A stretch of DNA of 64,000 nucleotides from positions 166,091 to 230,090 of the forward strand of contig NZ_FNCG01000007.1 in the NCBI RefSeq assembly GCF_900100945.1. Direction: 5' to 3'. Under the pieces are notes generated by a model, which saw only the letters and a list, made by a program, of their open reading frames with translations, ran no database searches and was not told where the DNA came from. Source of the stretch: Mucilaginibacter gossypii (GTDB taxonomy: Bacteria; Bacteroidota; Bacteroidia; Sphingobacteriales; Sphingobacteriaceae). Both the position numbers and the translations under genes were made by a program. Below, one piece after another: positions 23,701 through 30,970 of the stretch (position 1 is its first letter; each line of letters begins with the position of its first letter).

Positions 23701-23740
23701 GGGTAATTCGGTAAAAATTTTTAAGATAGAAAAAAAATGA
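14738..23740 (+). CDS. Giant FG-GAP/VCBS and IPT repeat surface protein, type A T9SS domain
   Basis: The start is ATG 14738 (MSNIFFVKHFKFICAIVIIF, a signal peptide); TTG 14720 is an unlikely alternative. About 3000 residues contain 35 calcium-binding loops of the DIDGDGKPDL type, grouped 7+7+7+7+7 at about 15.16-16.15, 16.75-17.78, 18.63-19.64, 20.03-21.08 and 21.46-22.52 kb. The groups are separated by nine IPT/TIG-like domains of two subtypes (NIVFFG...VPV and VTFGG...AIV). After the last IPT come an Ig-like domain (NYYQWLRDGVKIDG), an SprB-like segment (SVSCKGSTNGAINI) and a type A sorting domain (IIPYPNPFQNTLHLNIG, ending KIFKIEKK). It is probably secreted through T9SS to the cell surface as a long calcium-dependent adhesin. 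A lipoprotein gene overlaps its stop by four bases. Confidence 0.92.
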   Translation: MSNIFFVKHFKFICAIVIIFKSSSLFAQAPVISSFMPVSGAPGTTVTINGSNFSSNPTDNIIFFGDTRSTVNSATANQLSITVPVGAVSSQISVTAKGLMSYSRNAFHVTFDGAGVLAPTAFEKEIDAPLPSYSGMLRSKDIDGDGKTDLVFSNPSNKAISIYRNVNTHVGSISASTLAPKADINIGNEAIYIAVEDLNGDGKPDVVGYNSQEANLNVLRNTSTPGNISYAAAVNITGAKGMVALTTADINSDGKPDIIFLNPNGRVFSILINKSTASDIAFAPKADFSTGGNPNTFTIADFDGDGKIDVAISNRLINDNSPVISLFQNTGNSTTVSFGPQINYSTTTSSYTLAAGDMDGDGKVDIVFPNYGNLAVLQNTSVPGSMKFNFWDFTDPTGSQPTGILSDVDGDGKPDVIESTGYITHIVKNTSTPGSFSFAPAAAFNTNTPSLFSDLDGDGKPDLILASYTSGPTLGILRNKINEPAVNLISPEIGLSGTPVNITGLNLTKALAVTIGGVNAASFTVNSPTSITAIVGSGATGPVVVITKYGTGKGADFVYSVPAPVINSFTPLSGPVGTTVTISGKNFNAIAANNIVFFGVAKATVTSATATQLVVKVPVGANHQPITVATNGLMAASSKIFDVTFTASGPFAPNSFNKRIDIPVPDYPSDVLIGDIDGDGKTDIIAFNSSTFSFFRNTSSVGNTSFSTNKDVTPSGNIDRAIISDIDADGKPDLIYVSVTGKKVVILKNTSIPGTFSFATPITIADGAAPNGVTAADFDNDGKTDIAVSHAANNTFSVLRNTTANGNIAFAPAVVITSLKPDYLGGVFPGDLDGDGKIDIIAISEISQNQFNLTFKNTSTIGHISFTPVNAYQNGYHPTNVIIADIDGDDKPDMTVPAGYSTYLVYKNTTSSGGKIDFANAVGYEAGLYPKGLSIGDLNGDGKPDLVAPDGKFPGSIGVFKNLSTVGTIQLAAKVDYTKGSSNSNISGTGFGGSAVADFDGDGRLDMVVSTFYGNTISVSTNTINAPAISSFTPASATRGSTITITGTNLNGTTKVTFGGVDASSFTIKSATSITAIVGDGATGDVAITTPVATGKLSGFTFLPGPTLKSFSPLTAGPGKTVTLTGTHFAGATAVTFGGINARSFTVISDEKITAVVNNTAASGIISVTVPGGKASLDGYVFTLNPIVSAFSPAYGAIDTSVVIAGNNFNAGVAGNIVYFGATKAVVTAATTQQLSVKVPVGATYQSISVLNTSSGLTGFSVIPFVGTFKTKYSIAAADFDPKVDFALSNGAKASAISDIDGDKKPDVIVVNSLANTVSIFRNTAVNGSITSNSLASKFELTTKNTPQAITVTDIDGDGLKDIAVTALGDNSVSVFLNKSAGGNISFAAPVILASGASPYGIAADDLDGDGKTDLIATNPAANTVSVFKNLSTPGKILFALKVDIATGNTPHGIATADINGDGLPEILTANFSDATFSVLQNQSIAGIIDAASFAGHTETTAINGAESIAVGDIDQNGTPDVVIAGTQSNAVSVFRNSLQDQRPTFLEQLILNTDEGPASVAIADLDGDSRPDIITANSTSNTLSVFRNIMPLGGVPAAIFAPKIIIAAPNNPSFVSIGDLDGDGKPDIISVKTQNNTLSILRSHPAQSTVVPPPVISSITPGKGAIGTSVTVKGNNFNTSADANTVFLGATQAKVNTATATQLNITVPVSATYQPLSVLNTANHLTGYSKTPFITTFESKKSVSEADLSSAVNFPTNASPYGVSVGDIDGDGKPDLVISNPDRHSISIFRNTSVNGTITTSSFAAKVDFTINGEPQKVIVTDIDGDGKPDVIVSGYYAPKSFVSILRNTAVKGAINASSFAAGVDFTVPDASKMQVTDIDVDGKPDIALGDLTILLNHCKQGGINADSFPEQALYSLGSASYAYAFYDINNDGKPDVIFNDNYSHIAIALNKSVPGNLSLGSPIKLKNSLSGVSLQIADIDGDGKADIMAIDYDLNAVYFHRNISVGNNINENSFEDYIKFPANQKAFNAGGSSEYLQVADIDGDGKPDLLNISSGLKVFSLFHNISTANTPSYTYFDTKFDVKAGNNVSGIAAVDIDGDGKPDIVTVNRDDDTFSIFRNNPTPAVVLTPPVVTSVSPASGPAGTIVTIKGKNFNGAAAGNIVAFGSATAVVKSATAESISVSVPVSATYESPSVLNTANGLTGYWSDKFISTYPPKKDDITEQDFELPVSVYGYMAEYVRVGDLDGDGKPDLIIHDGYQTISVLRNQSAIGPINPAAFGAVGTLSSYRFTVGTDPQIIKVADIDGDGKPDLLVSYYSFYGVGISVLLNRSTPGNINFAPKVDIAYYSTPFGANTYVVETGDVDSDGRPEILIANSSLNGISVLPNTSKKGTVSFVSRFDFEAGTQPSGLNLTDIDGDGKPDLVISNKMDNTVSVLRNITAPGIINAASFEKHVDYATVASPTSVITGDLNADGKADIIVVSSEPVPGISILQNKSTTGVINAGSVGAKVDITSLLSARGIAIADIDGDAKPDLVTGHTVIRNIKGNGNISRASFAANEVPVMKINKFFKAFSVEDIDGDGIPDIVGVDGGDLSIVRNNPLAIGQPYISSFSPEYAIKGTTVTLTGKNFDKVSSVTFGGTPAASFKIASPTTITAVVATGASGNVAVTAPAGSSMRPGFNFVPAPIITANGPTKIFAGTGVQLTVNQSSGNYYQWLRDGVKIDGATSINYTATQSGSYMVIVTVNNISQTSAAISITDSPDLPADNFKLAITSVSCKGSTNGAINITALQNLNYIATITGNGVNNQYTFRHDVTISNLTAGTYSVCISIAGQSNYKQCFTAVVNQPQDLSVYSTINNENKTVTLAMTGGEEYHILLNGTSYSTKNRNITLALTDGNNDLTVTTDKLCQGVLQRIINFSDKIIPYPNPFQNTLHLNIGNAIFKNVSVEIYDIGNGRKVYAKQFGDQSGKISLNLTDLSSGLYGLRLNMGNSVKIFKIEKK

Positions 23741-24426
23741 AAAAGGATTTTTCAATATTAGCCCTGCTGCTGATTTTGTGTGCCTGCGGAGGGAAGAAAA
23801 ACAATGAAATCGTTCCATCTCCATCGGTGGTTAAGCTTAATGCTCCTGCGCAAAATACAATTTGTTTAACCGGTGCTGTTGTTTCACCGACCCTAAGTTC
23901 GGTCACATTTCAATGGAACGCCTCGGCAAATACCAATAGTTATGACTTGGTGATCCAAAATCTTGTAACATTGGCTGTTACTACCAACAACACAACTGAA
24001 ACCCAGCTTACCCTTAACCTGCTAAGAGGTGCTCCATTTTCATGGCATGTGGTTTCAAAATCAACTTCAACCAGCGCGACAGCCGAAAGTGATCAGTGGA
24101 AATTTTACAATTCAGGGCCAGGTATTGTAACCTACGCGCCCTTTCCGGCAGAGATCATTTCCCCTGCATACGGCACTACAATAACCTCAAATTCGGGAAA
24201 AATTGATTTAACCTGGAAGGGAAGCTCACCGGGAAACCTCGACCTTACTTACGATGTGTATTTAGGTACAAGTTCCAATCCGGCCTTGCTTAAAAAAGAC
24301 ATAACAGCTATTTCTCTCAATGATGTAGCTGTTACCGCCGGCACCACTTATTATTGGAAGATTACTACAAAAGATGCTGCCGGAAACAAATCTGAGTCGG
24401 TTGTTTACACTTTTAAGGTAAAATAA
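23737..24426 (+). CDS. Lipoprotein with fibronectin type III-like domains
   Basis: The start ATG overlaps the stop of the giant repeat protein (ATGA at 23737-23740), implying translational coupling. The N-terminus has a lipoprotein signal (ILALLLILCACGG) with a cysteine near residue 16 or 18. The ~200 following residues contain two Fn3-like repeats (VTFQWNASANTNSYDLVI; IDLTWKGSSPGN...YDVYLGTSSNP, ending TTYYWKITTKDAAGNKSES). It is probably an outer-membrane-anchored partner of the secreted protein. No catalytic motif is visible. Confidence 0.85.
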   Translation: MKKDFSILALLLILCACGGKKNNEIVPSPSVVKLNAPAQNTICLTGAVVSPTLSSVTFQWNASANTNSYDLVIQNLVTLAVTTNNTTETQLTLNLLRGAPFSWHVVSKSTSTSATAESDQWKFYNSGPGIVTYAPFPAEIISPAYGTTITSNSGKIDLTWKGSSPGNLDLTYDVYLGTSSNPALLKKDITAISLNDVAVTAGTTYYWKITTKDAAGNKSESVVYTFKVK

Positions 24427-24598
24427 GAAGTTGTTTAAAAATGATTAAATAAAACTGTTATCCCTCCCTCCACGCTGTTGCGAAGCACGAAGCATCGAAG
24501 GCTTTTGTGCGCTTTTAACAGCATATGAGGCTCCAAAACAGTTAAACTTATCCTATTAAATAGCTGAGCCATTACAGCGACTAATTATGAACCTACAC

Positions 24599-26647
24599 TT
24601 ATACTGATATCTTTATATTATCTCCATTTTTAACCACATACCGGTAATTATGGCCGTTACGTTTAATGGTAATCAACAGGTGGCCTGCATCCTTTTTTTC
24701 CACTGCCAGATCGAAAACCGTCCCAAACGCGTGAATATTATCCAGTCCCATATGATCCCAGGCCTGTGGTAAGCGGGGAGTGCAATAAACGCTGTTGAAA
24801 CCCACAGGCCTCATGCCGAACAGACCTTCGGTAAAAATGCGGCAATATAATCCACTCTCTGCCGAAAGATGGCGTTGGTTACCTTCGGGATAGGCTTCTA
24901 CAGCATATGGAACATGCTCGCCCAAAAGCCGCCGCTGCGAATAGTATTTCAGGAACCTTACCGCCTGTTCGGTTTCACCAGCCTGTAATACCCCACGGAG
25001 TGCGTATAAGGTTGAGCGGTCCCAAAACGTATCGTTCCCGGCTTGCGTGGCCAGGCCGTCGGCAGTCCATAGCTCGTGCGAAAACAGGGCATTTATTGTA
25101 CCCTTGCTACGGCCATAGATACCCATGGTTAGCGGAACACAGATCCAGGAGCGCAATATGGTGTTGGTTTCATAATACTTATAGGTATGATAGCCGGCTA
25201 TATCGGCCCCAAAATATTTTTCGATAGCATTTTTAAGTGCTGCTGCCCGTTGTGCATATTGTGTTGTTTCTTTTTTTGGCAGATGTAGTTGCCGGGCTAA
25301 AAAACTCGCGGAGACCAGGGCATCGTAATACAAGCCATTGGTAGATAAATTGGCTTTGCCTGATGGAAACCTGCCTTCCAATTCATCACTTTGCGATTCT
25401 ACCACCCCTTGTTGATTAATGTGCCTGCGGTTATACTCCAGACACCATGATATTAACGGCCAAAGTTTTTTTGCCGAATCGATATTTCCTAAAGTAAGTG
25501 CATAGCGGGATGCTCCATAAGCTATCATAGCCTGGTCGCCCCTATCACCGGCACCTTTCCAAACAGTATCTCCCTCAGCCACGATAGAGCTTGGCAAGGG
25601 CTTATAATCTGGGTTCATATAACCGGCAAACAAGCGATACGCATTCATAGCCGACAGGTTCCCTATCCTATCGCCCGAAAAAGCAAAATAAGGATTAACA
25701 TATTCGGCCTGATCATTAGCCCAGATAGCTGCGTAATACGATAAACCGCCAGGCCCATGCATATAACCGCTCTTTGTTTTAAAAATGCTTTCTGTAGCCC
25801 TGATCTTGGCAAATGCAAACATGGCGTTCAAAACACTATCGGGTGTTTTCAATTGTAAAGGGCTCAGGATCTCTTCAATACGGTGTTGCCGCGCCTGCTC
25901 TTCAAGATCGGCCCTTACAGGCATTAGTGATCCAGGGTGATCAGTAGCCTGGTAGTCGATAACAAATGTGTATGATTGGCCGGGCTGCAATGTTTTGCTA
26001 CCGTCATTTACCGATTGCATAATAACTGTGTGCGGCGCGCCTTTACTTTTAAGGGTATCTGTAGTTACTTCGCGCTTTAAGTGCTCCATCACTACCGAAA
26101 CTGGTTTATTGCCGACGTTGGTAAACTTATAAGTTTCAAGAGCTATCGGTTTATCTGTTGATGGGAACAGGCTATGCTCAATATTAACCTGCCTTAACCT
26201 GTCTGCGCGATAAGCAATGCGCATAAAGCCGTGCTGGTTAATACTTTTTACCGGTAAACTTATTCCGCCTTTTGCAGCATCGGGCCATAGTAACTCGTCA
26301 TCTACGTATATCCGGGGCTGGGCATTATCATCAAATGTATACGCGATGTGGCTCCGGGTATCATCGGGGAGCATCCGGAATGTTGGGAAAACCACTGTGC
26401 GTGAAAGATGGCATAAACCCGCCGCATCTACGTTATAAGCAATCCACAACGATACTTTTTCGCCCGACATTTCGATATGATCGGCATGTGGAAGACGACC
26501 GTTTATATTCCAGGTAATACTTCCATCGGGTTGTAAAGCCCATCTGTTATCCTGTTGTGGTAAAACCAATTGCTGCGCTGAAACTAAACGCAATTGTAAA
26601 AGAAAAATGAGTATGATTAGGCTATGTTTTCGCAAGCAAAAATTCAT
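24599..26647 (-). CDS. Six-hairpin glycosidase-like protein, secreted
   Basis: The 682-residue protein has a signal peptide ending near VSA-QQ. An N-terminal ~270-residue beta-rich region is followed by an alpha/alpha-barrel segment with aromatic and acidic blocks (GYMHGPGGLSYYAAIWANDQ; QSDELEGRFPSG; AGNDTFWDRSTLYALRG). A short C-terminal beta domain closes it (FGTVFDLAVEKKDAGHLLI). This layout fits six-hairpin glycosidases such as GH78-like enzymes, but I cannot fix a CAZy family. It lies 34 bp downstream of a second enzyme of the same fold class and is read from the same promoter. A role in the periplasmic breakdown of an oligosaccharide is inferred from the SusCD locus. Confidence 0.75.
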   Translation of the reverse strand: MNFCLRKHSLIILIFLLQLRLVSAQQLVLPQQDNRWALQPDGSITWNINGRLPHADHIEMSGEKVSLWIAYNVDAAGLCHLSRTVVFPTFRMLPDDTRSHIAYTFDDNAQPRIYVDDELLWPDAAKGGISLPVKSINQHGFMRIAYRADRLRQVNIEHSLFPSTDKPIALETYKFTNVGNKPVSVVMEHLKREVTTDTLKSKGAPHTVIMQSVNDGSKTLQPGQSYTFVIDYQATDHPGSLMPVRADLEEQARQHRIEEILSPLQLKTPDSVLNAMFAFAKIRATESIFKTKSGYMHGPGGLSYYAAIWANDQAEYVNPYFAFSGDRIGNLSAMNAYRLFAGYMNPDYKPLPSSIVAEGDTVWKGAGDRGDQAMIAYGASRYALTLGNIDSAKKLWPLISWCLEYNRRHINQQGVVESQSDELEGRFPSGKANLSTNGLYYDALVSASFLARQLHLPKKETTQYAQRAAALKNAIEKYFGADIAGYHTYKYYETNTILRSWICVPLTMGIYGRSKGTINALFSHELWTADGLATQAGNDTFWDRSTLYALRGVLQAGETEQAVRFLKYYSQRRLLGEHVPYAVEAYPEGNQRHLSAESGLYCRIFTEGLFGMRPVGFNSVYCTPRLPQAWDHMGLDNIHAFGTVFDLAVEKKDAGHLLITIKRNGHNYRYVVKNGDNIKISV

Positions 26648-26681
26648 TAAGTAGTATTAGATAGGAATGTAACTGATTTTA

Positions 26682-28139
26682 TTATTTCACGTTGATATTA
26701 AGCTGCTGACCGGGTTTAACTGTAACTTCGGCAAAAGATATGTGTTTACCCCAACTATCGGTTGCATGTTTAACAGGTAACTGTTTTCCGTTGGCATACG
26801 CCAGTTTGTAATCGCCGTAAAACATTGCTTTCCAACTGACCTGCAATTTACCGGCATTGTTTAGCGAAGACTGCTTTGTACCCTGATGAACAACATTGAT
26901 CACTGTACCTAGCAACGGTAAATTACTGATACCTGCGTTGCCGTTACCGGTTGTCTTATAAATGGTACTGATGCTTTGCGAACGGGCATCTGGCCTTATC
27001 CCCATCAAGCCCTGCACAATGCCTTCAATTACACCAAATGAAACTTCGGGATATTCCCGTCTTTCGGTATTTTTATCAGATAGGTACAACAAGTAATCAC
27101 GAGCTTTGTCGCAGGAGTTATTATTATAAAATATTAACGGCAGGTAGGATGTATTTTCAACATTCCAGGTTTTGGAGGCCAGGTGAGACAGCGTTTTTTT
27201 GATACGCGTAGTATCTTTCAAAGCATCAAACCATAGCAAAAAAGTCTCGCCCTCATCCCTGCCAAATTTGCCATCCTTGCCGTAATAGGTAAAATACAAG
27301 TTATCCTTTGTGTTCCACCAATCAGTTTCCAGTCGCTGCCTGTATTTTTCGGCGTTCAAGGCATAGGCTTTGGCTTCGGCCGATTTACCTTTGCCGGCCA
27401 ATATGGCCGAGTACGTTGATAATCCCTGGTAAAGGGCAGCTAACAGGTCGACACCGGTTTTTAAATTAGGTACACCTTCCGAATAGGAAGGTAATCCCCG
27501 GCAACGATGGAAAGAATCACTTTCATTAAAAGGCACAGGCGCATTAGGGTGCGCAGGCCTGTTTAACATAGAATCTGCCGACAGCACCCAGGTGTCGATA
27601 TAATCTTTAGCTGTTTTTTCCTGAAAATTGACAAATACCGCATCGTTAATATAATACTTATTACCCGTCCACAAATACATTCGCCAGCTGGCATACAGCA
27701 CATCAAAATTAGCCGGGAGATTATACCAAAACTCACGGTCGTTCCGGTAATCTTCGGGTGCGGGCTTGCCTGCTTTATTCATCTCCCAGTATGAACACCA
27801 GTTTTTTGATGCAGACATATTGCGGGCGAACAGGGTAAGCATGTTTTGGTTTTCGCGCTTTAGGCCAAGTATCTCGCCGCCTATGCTTTGATGAGATACA
27901 TCCCGCATACAAAAGGCATCACGTGGGGGCAGCGCTGATTCGTACCAAGGCCCTACCGGGTCGGCAGGATGTCCTTTATAATGCAGCGCCATATCTTTGG
28001 CCCAGGCAAATGCCTGTTCTATTCTTTTATCAGACGAGGAAAATTTCACGTCCTGGGCAAAGGCAGACAAATTGCTCAAAATGCATAGTATTCCCGTAGC
28101 CGTTAAAAGCCTGTGAATTAATAAAGGTTTAAAATTCAT
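26682..28139 (-). CDS. Six-hairpin glycosidase-like protein, secreted
   Basis: The protein has 485 residues with a signal peptide (cut near AFA-QD). Its body is one alpha-helical barrel with motifs suited to six-hairpin glycosidases: WYESALPPRDAFCMRDVSHQ near residue 65, FNESDSFHRCRGLPSYSEG near 203, and FGRDEGETFLLWFDAL near 295. A short beta tail follows. Acidic residues in RDVSHQ or RDEGE could be catalytic, but this is a guess. It is the first gene of a two-gene unit under a promoter carrying the operator shared with SusC. Confidence 0.75.
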   Translation of the reverse strand: MNFKPLLIHRLLTATGILCILSNLSAFAQDVKFSSSDKRIEQAFAWAKDMALHYKGHPADPVGPWYESALPPRDAFCMRDVSHQSIGGEILGLKRENQNMLTLFARNMSASKNWCSYWEMNKAGKPAPEDYRNDREFWYNLPANFDVLYASWRMYLWTGNKYYINDAVFVNFQEKTAKDYIDTWVLSADSMLNRPAHPNAPVPFNESDSFHRCRGLPSYSEGVPNLKTGVDLLAALYQGLSTYSAILAGKGKSAEAKAYALNAEKYRQRLETDWWNTKDNLYFTYYGKDGKFGRDEGETFLLWFDALKDTTRIKKTLSHLASKTWNVENTSYLPLIFYNNNSCDKARDYLLYLSDKNTERREYPEVSFGVIEGIVQGLMGIRPDARSQSISTIYKTTGNGNAGISNLPLLGTVINVVHQGTKQSSLNNAGKLQVSWKAMFYGDYKLAYANGKQLPVKHATDSWGKHISFAEVTVKPGQQLNINVK

Positions 28140-28195
28140 AATTGGTCTATTCTGGTCTATTTTATAAAAATAGATAATTTTATTTATTGTCCAAA
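28140..28195 (-). promoter_or_regulatory. Promoter with tandem TGGTCTATT operator (glycosidase unit)
   Basis: On the minus strand, a TTTG (-33; 28192-28195), a 19-bp spacer and TATTTTTA (-7; 28165-28172) fit the Bacteroidota promoter. Directly downstream, 28140-28161 holds two copies of TGGTCTATT (plus strand 28143-28151 and 28153-28161). The block of 22 bp is identical at 35738-35759. The half-site TGGTCTA resembles known GntR/HutC-family sites. Confidence 0.75.
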
Positions 28196-28196
28196 C

Positions 28197-29795
28197 TTAT
28201 TTTGCAAGTACGAGCGGAGAAAACAAAATAAACATCAACACCATCAGCAGCAATAATATACAACTGTAAATATGCCGGCTCTTCCACGGCTTGATATCAA
28301 CCAGGGTATTGATCTGCAGCCCGTAAGGTTGTGCCATAGGATAAAACTTACCGATAAGCAGCATCAGCCCACAGGTTATCACAAATAATGTGGCGAGGAT
28401 ATGCAAAAAGTGGATATGCAGATCAAACACTGTTTGTGTAAGCGCATAGGTTGTAATAAAAAAGGCCAACCCGATGCTGGCTGCTTTGGCGGGCACTCTC
28501 TTGGTAACCAACCCGATAAACATAATGGTAAAAATGGGCACGTTAAAAAAGCCGTTCACCATTTGCACATAAGTGTAAAAGCCGTTTTTTACGAATATGA
28601 TAAAAGGTGCAATGAACATAGCCAGCAGGCAGATCATGATCTCAAATAATCGCGCTGCGCGGACCATATGCCTCTCGTTAGATATCCTGCCGTTCTTTTC
28701 AGCCCATGGTTTATATATGTTTAATATAAACAGTGTACTTGAGCTATTGAGGCCGGCATTAAAAGTAGTGAGGGCTGCGCCAAAAATAATAGCAGCAATA
28801 TAACCTGCGATAAAAGGTGGAGATACAAGGCTATCCAGTTTAGGGAATACTTCGGCCGTGTTATCCAAATGCGTAAAAATATGCACTGCTATCAGGCCGG
28901 GCAGGTTTAGTAATAACGGCGAGATCAGTTTACCCAAACAGGCTACTGCTATACCCTTCTGGCTGCTTTTTAAATCGCGCGAAGCCAAAAGCTGTTGAAC
29001 TATGTATTGCTCGGTTCCCCAGTAATACAGGTTTACTAACAGCATGCCGGTAAATAAGGTACTGAAAGGGATTGGATCGGCAGCGGTACCGATGCTGTTT
29101 AAATGTTCACGATGGTTATTCAGCAAAATATGCAGCCCTTGCATTATACTCCCCTGCCCCAAATACCGCAAGCCAAAAAAAGGCAGCAGAAGGCCTCCGG
29201 CAAATATGCCGAAGCCGAGCAAGGTATCTGAAGTTGATATAGCTTTCAATCCTCCTAATAATGAATACAGGCACCCTATTGTTCCCATTATCCAGATCAG
29301 GATCCAGATGGTTGTCCAGTAATCTGTTTTCCACACATCGCCAAAATGGAACAGGCCGTTAAAGGCAACGGCGCCGCTGTACAAAACCGATGGCAGCAGG
29401 TTGATAATATAACTTACCAGGAATATGCATGAAACCAGTTTGCCGATACCGGGGCCGTAACGGGCAGTAAGGTAATCAGGAGTGGTTGAAATGCCCAGCT
29501 TAAGGTACATGGGCATTAAAAACTCCGATACCAGCAGCATAGCCAGTACCGATGTCATGCCCCAGGCCATGACGGACATATTGTGGGTGTAAGCCAGCTC
29601 GTTTTCGCCTATAATAGTTGCGGTATTGATATTGGTAAACAGCAGACCTCCGCCAACCAGTAAAAACCCCAGGCTCCTATCGGCAAAAAAGAAACCATTA
29701 AGGGTTTTGATTTTATTTTTTCTTGATTTATACCAGGATAACAGGCCGACTATGCCCGTAAAAAAAAGAAAACTGGTTAGTATGATCCAATTCAC
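28197..29795 (-). CDS. Sodium:solute symporter (SSS family)
   Basis: The 532-residue protein is hydrophobic throughout, with about 13-14 membrane segments, and begins with a transmembrane helix. Family marks include GFFFADRSLGFLLVGGGLLFTN near residue 34 and YLTARYGPGIGKLVSC near 108, with CLYSLLGGLKAISTSDTLL around 175. SSS/SGLT transporters couple sodium ions to sugars, acids or similar solutes. It lies 21 bp after the GntR regulator gene and directly precedes the glycosidase promoter, so it probably imports the sugar released by the enzymes. The substrate cannot be read from the sequence. Confidence 0.92.
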   Translation of the reverse strand: MNWIILTSFLFFTGIVGLLSWYKSRKNKIKTLNGFFFADRSLGFLLVGGGLLFTNINTATIIGENELAYTHNMSVMAWGMTSVLAMLLVSEFLMPMYLKLGISTTPDYLTARYGPGIGKLVSCIFLVSYIINLLPSVLYSGAVAFNGLFHFGDVWKTDYWTTIWILIWIMGTIGCLYSLLGGLKAISTSDTLLGFGIFAGGLLLPFFGLRYLGQGSIMQGLHILLNNHREHLNSIGTAADPIPFSTLFTGMLLVNLYYWGTEQYIVQQLLASRDLKSSQKGIAVACLGKLISPLLLNLPGLIAVHIFTHLDNTAEVFPKLDSLVSPPFIAGYIAAIIFGAALTTFNAGLNSSSTLFILNIYKPWAEKNGRISNERHMVRAARLFEIMICLLAMFIAPFIIFVKNGFYTYVQMVNGFFNVPIFTIMFIGLVTKRVPAKAASIGLAFFITTYALTQTVFDLHIHFLHILATLFVITCGLMLLIGKFYPMAQPYGLQINTLVDIKPWKSRHIYSCILLLLMVLMFILFSPLVLAK

Positions 29796-29816
29796 CCTGT
29801 CCTGGTTTTGTTAAAT

Positions 29817-30827
29817 TTATAGTGTGCTCCGTTCAAATAAAATGGTTGGCACCGTTAGGCTGATCTTTTCTTTATTAACGATAGCGCGGCCGGCTAAGGT
29901 GCCCATGCTGGCAAAATCGGCAGAAAAGGTAGTAACCCCTATGATCTCTTTAGCCGGCTCGTCGTTACTTGATAGTACACCTACATCTTTACCCGGCACA
30001 AGCTGCATACTTTTACAATCACGCATAATTTGCCATAAGGCAAAGTTGTCCAGCGTAAAATAAACTTTCCCCTTTTCAACCGAACCATGGGCGTACTCCT
30101 TAATGATGCGGCCTTTAATATTAAAATCCTTCAGGAATTTTTTAAACGATGGCACGATCTCTTTCGGATCAAGAGATGCCGGCGAATGATAAAATATGAT
30201 CTCATCAAACTTCCTGATCTTAGGAGCAAGCTCGGCCAGGATGCGGTATGATGATTGGCCAAACTCCTGGGTGATGTGGTTGAAATCGCCATCGATAGGT
30301 TCATACCTGTCAAACATCAGGAATTTATTTGGAGGAATGGCTTCCAGTAGTTCTTTTGTTTTTGGATGAGGGATAGGCGCTATTACATACATACCATACT
30401 TTCCCTTGATCTGGTTAAGGATGGTTCCGAAGATCTCGATATCACCATGATGAAAATATGGGTTCAACCCGATATTAGGACCAAGCTCATGACGAAAGTT
30501 ACGGTAAAACTGCTCCTCAAAACTATCCAGGTTATACATTAGCAAAGCTACATTCAGTGTCTGTTCGGCATTACTGTTGGCCACAAAATAGCCATGCCTG
30601 TTTTTCGATTCAACAATGCCCCTGCTAATCAGTTCCCGGTACGCCTTGATAATCGTTTCCCTCGAAAACCCTAACTCCTTGATCAGCTTGTTTACTGATG
30701 GCAGCATCTCATCCTGGCCAATCACCTTCTCGTTAATAGCGTTGATGATGCCTTGTACAAACCTATCATGCTTAGAGTATGAAGGGATATCCGTAAGCTT
30801 TTTGATCTCCTGAAAAATTTTATCCAT
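29817..30827 (-). CDS. GntR-type transcriptional regulator with LacI-like sensor domain
   Basis: The start is ATG at 30827 (MDKIFQEIKKLTDIPSYSKH); the longer ATG at 30869 adds 14 residues without family character. Residues ~15-85 form a winged helix (MLPSVNKLIKELGFSRETI, then ELISRGIVESKNRHGYFVAN). The rest resembles a type 1 periplasmic-binding fold (LACI/GalR-like), as in Bacteroidota GntR sugar regulators. It is flanked by SusCD, the symporter and the glycosidases. The two promoters of the locus carry a shared TGGTCTATT repeat, the likely binding site. The palindrome TGTAC-CA-GTACA lies 2 bp upstream of its start. Confidence 0.88.
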   Translation of the reverse strand: MDKIFQEIKKLTDIPSYSKHDRFVQGIINAINEKVIGQDEMLPSVNKLIKELGFSRETIIKAYRELISRGIVESKNRHGYFVANSNAEQTLNVALLMYNLDSFEEQFYRNFRHELGPNIGLNPYFHHGDIEIFGTILNQIKGKYGMYVIAPIPHPKTKELLEAIPPNKFLMFDRYEPIDGDFNHITQEFGQSSYRILAELAPKIRKFDEIIFYHSPASLDPKEIVPSFKKFLKDFNIKGRIIKEYAHGSVEKGKVYFTLDNFALWQIMRDCKSMQLVPGKDVGVLSSNDEPAKEIIGVTTFSADFASMGTLAGRAIVNKEKISLTVPTILFERSTL

Positions 30828-30920
30828 TGTACCAGTACATTTTAGCCAAAGTAAGAAAAAAGCCGACAAGCCTGTTGTTCTTTTTCTTCATTGCCAACCG
30901 GCATCCAATTCCGGTCGGGT

Positions 30921-30965
30921 AAACACATGTTTGGCAGCCCCCGGGGGGCTGCCAAACATGTGTTT
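30921..30965. terminator. Strong intercistronic hairpin between susD-like and gntR-like genes
   Basis: A perfect inverted repeat with 22-bp arms (30921-30942 and 30944-30965) has almost no loop and is GC-rich at its tip (CAGCCCCC/GGGGGCTG). Seven T residues follow on the plus strand, only three on the minus strand, where the locus is read. It may end or attenuate the SusCD transcript or protect its 3' end. Confidence 0.7.
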
Positions 30966-30970
30966 TTTTA

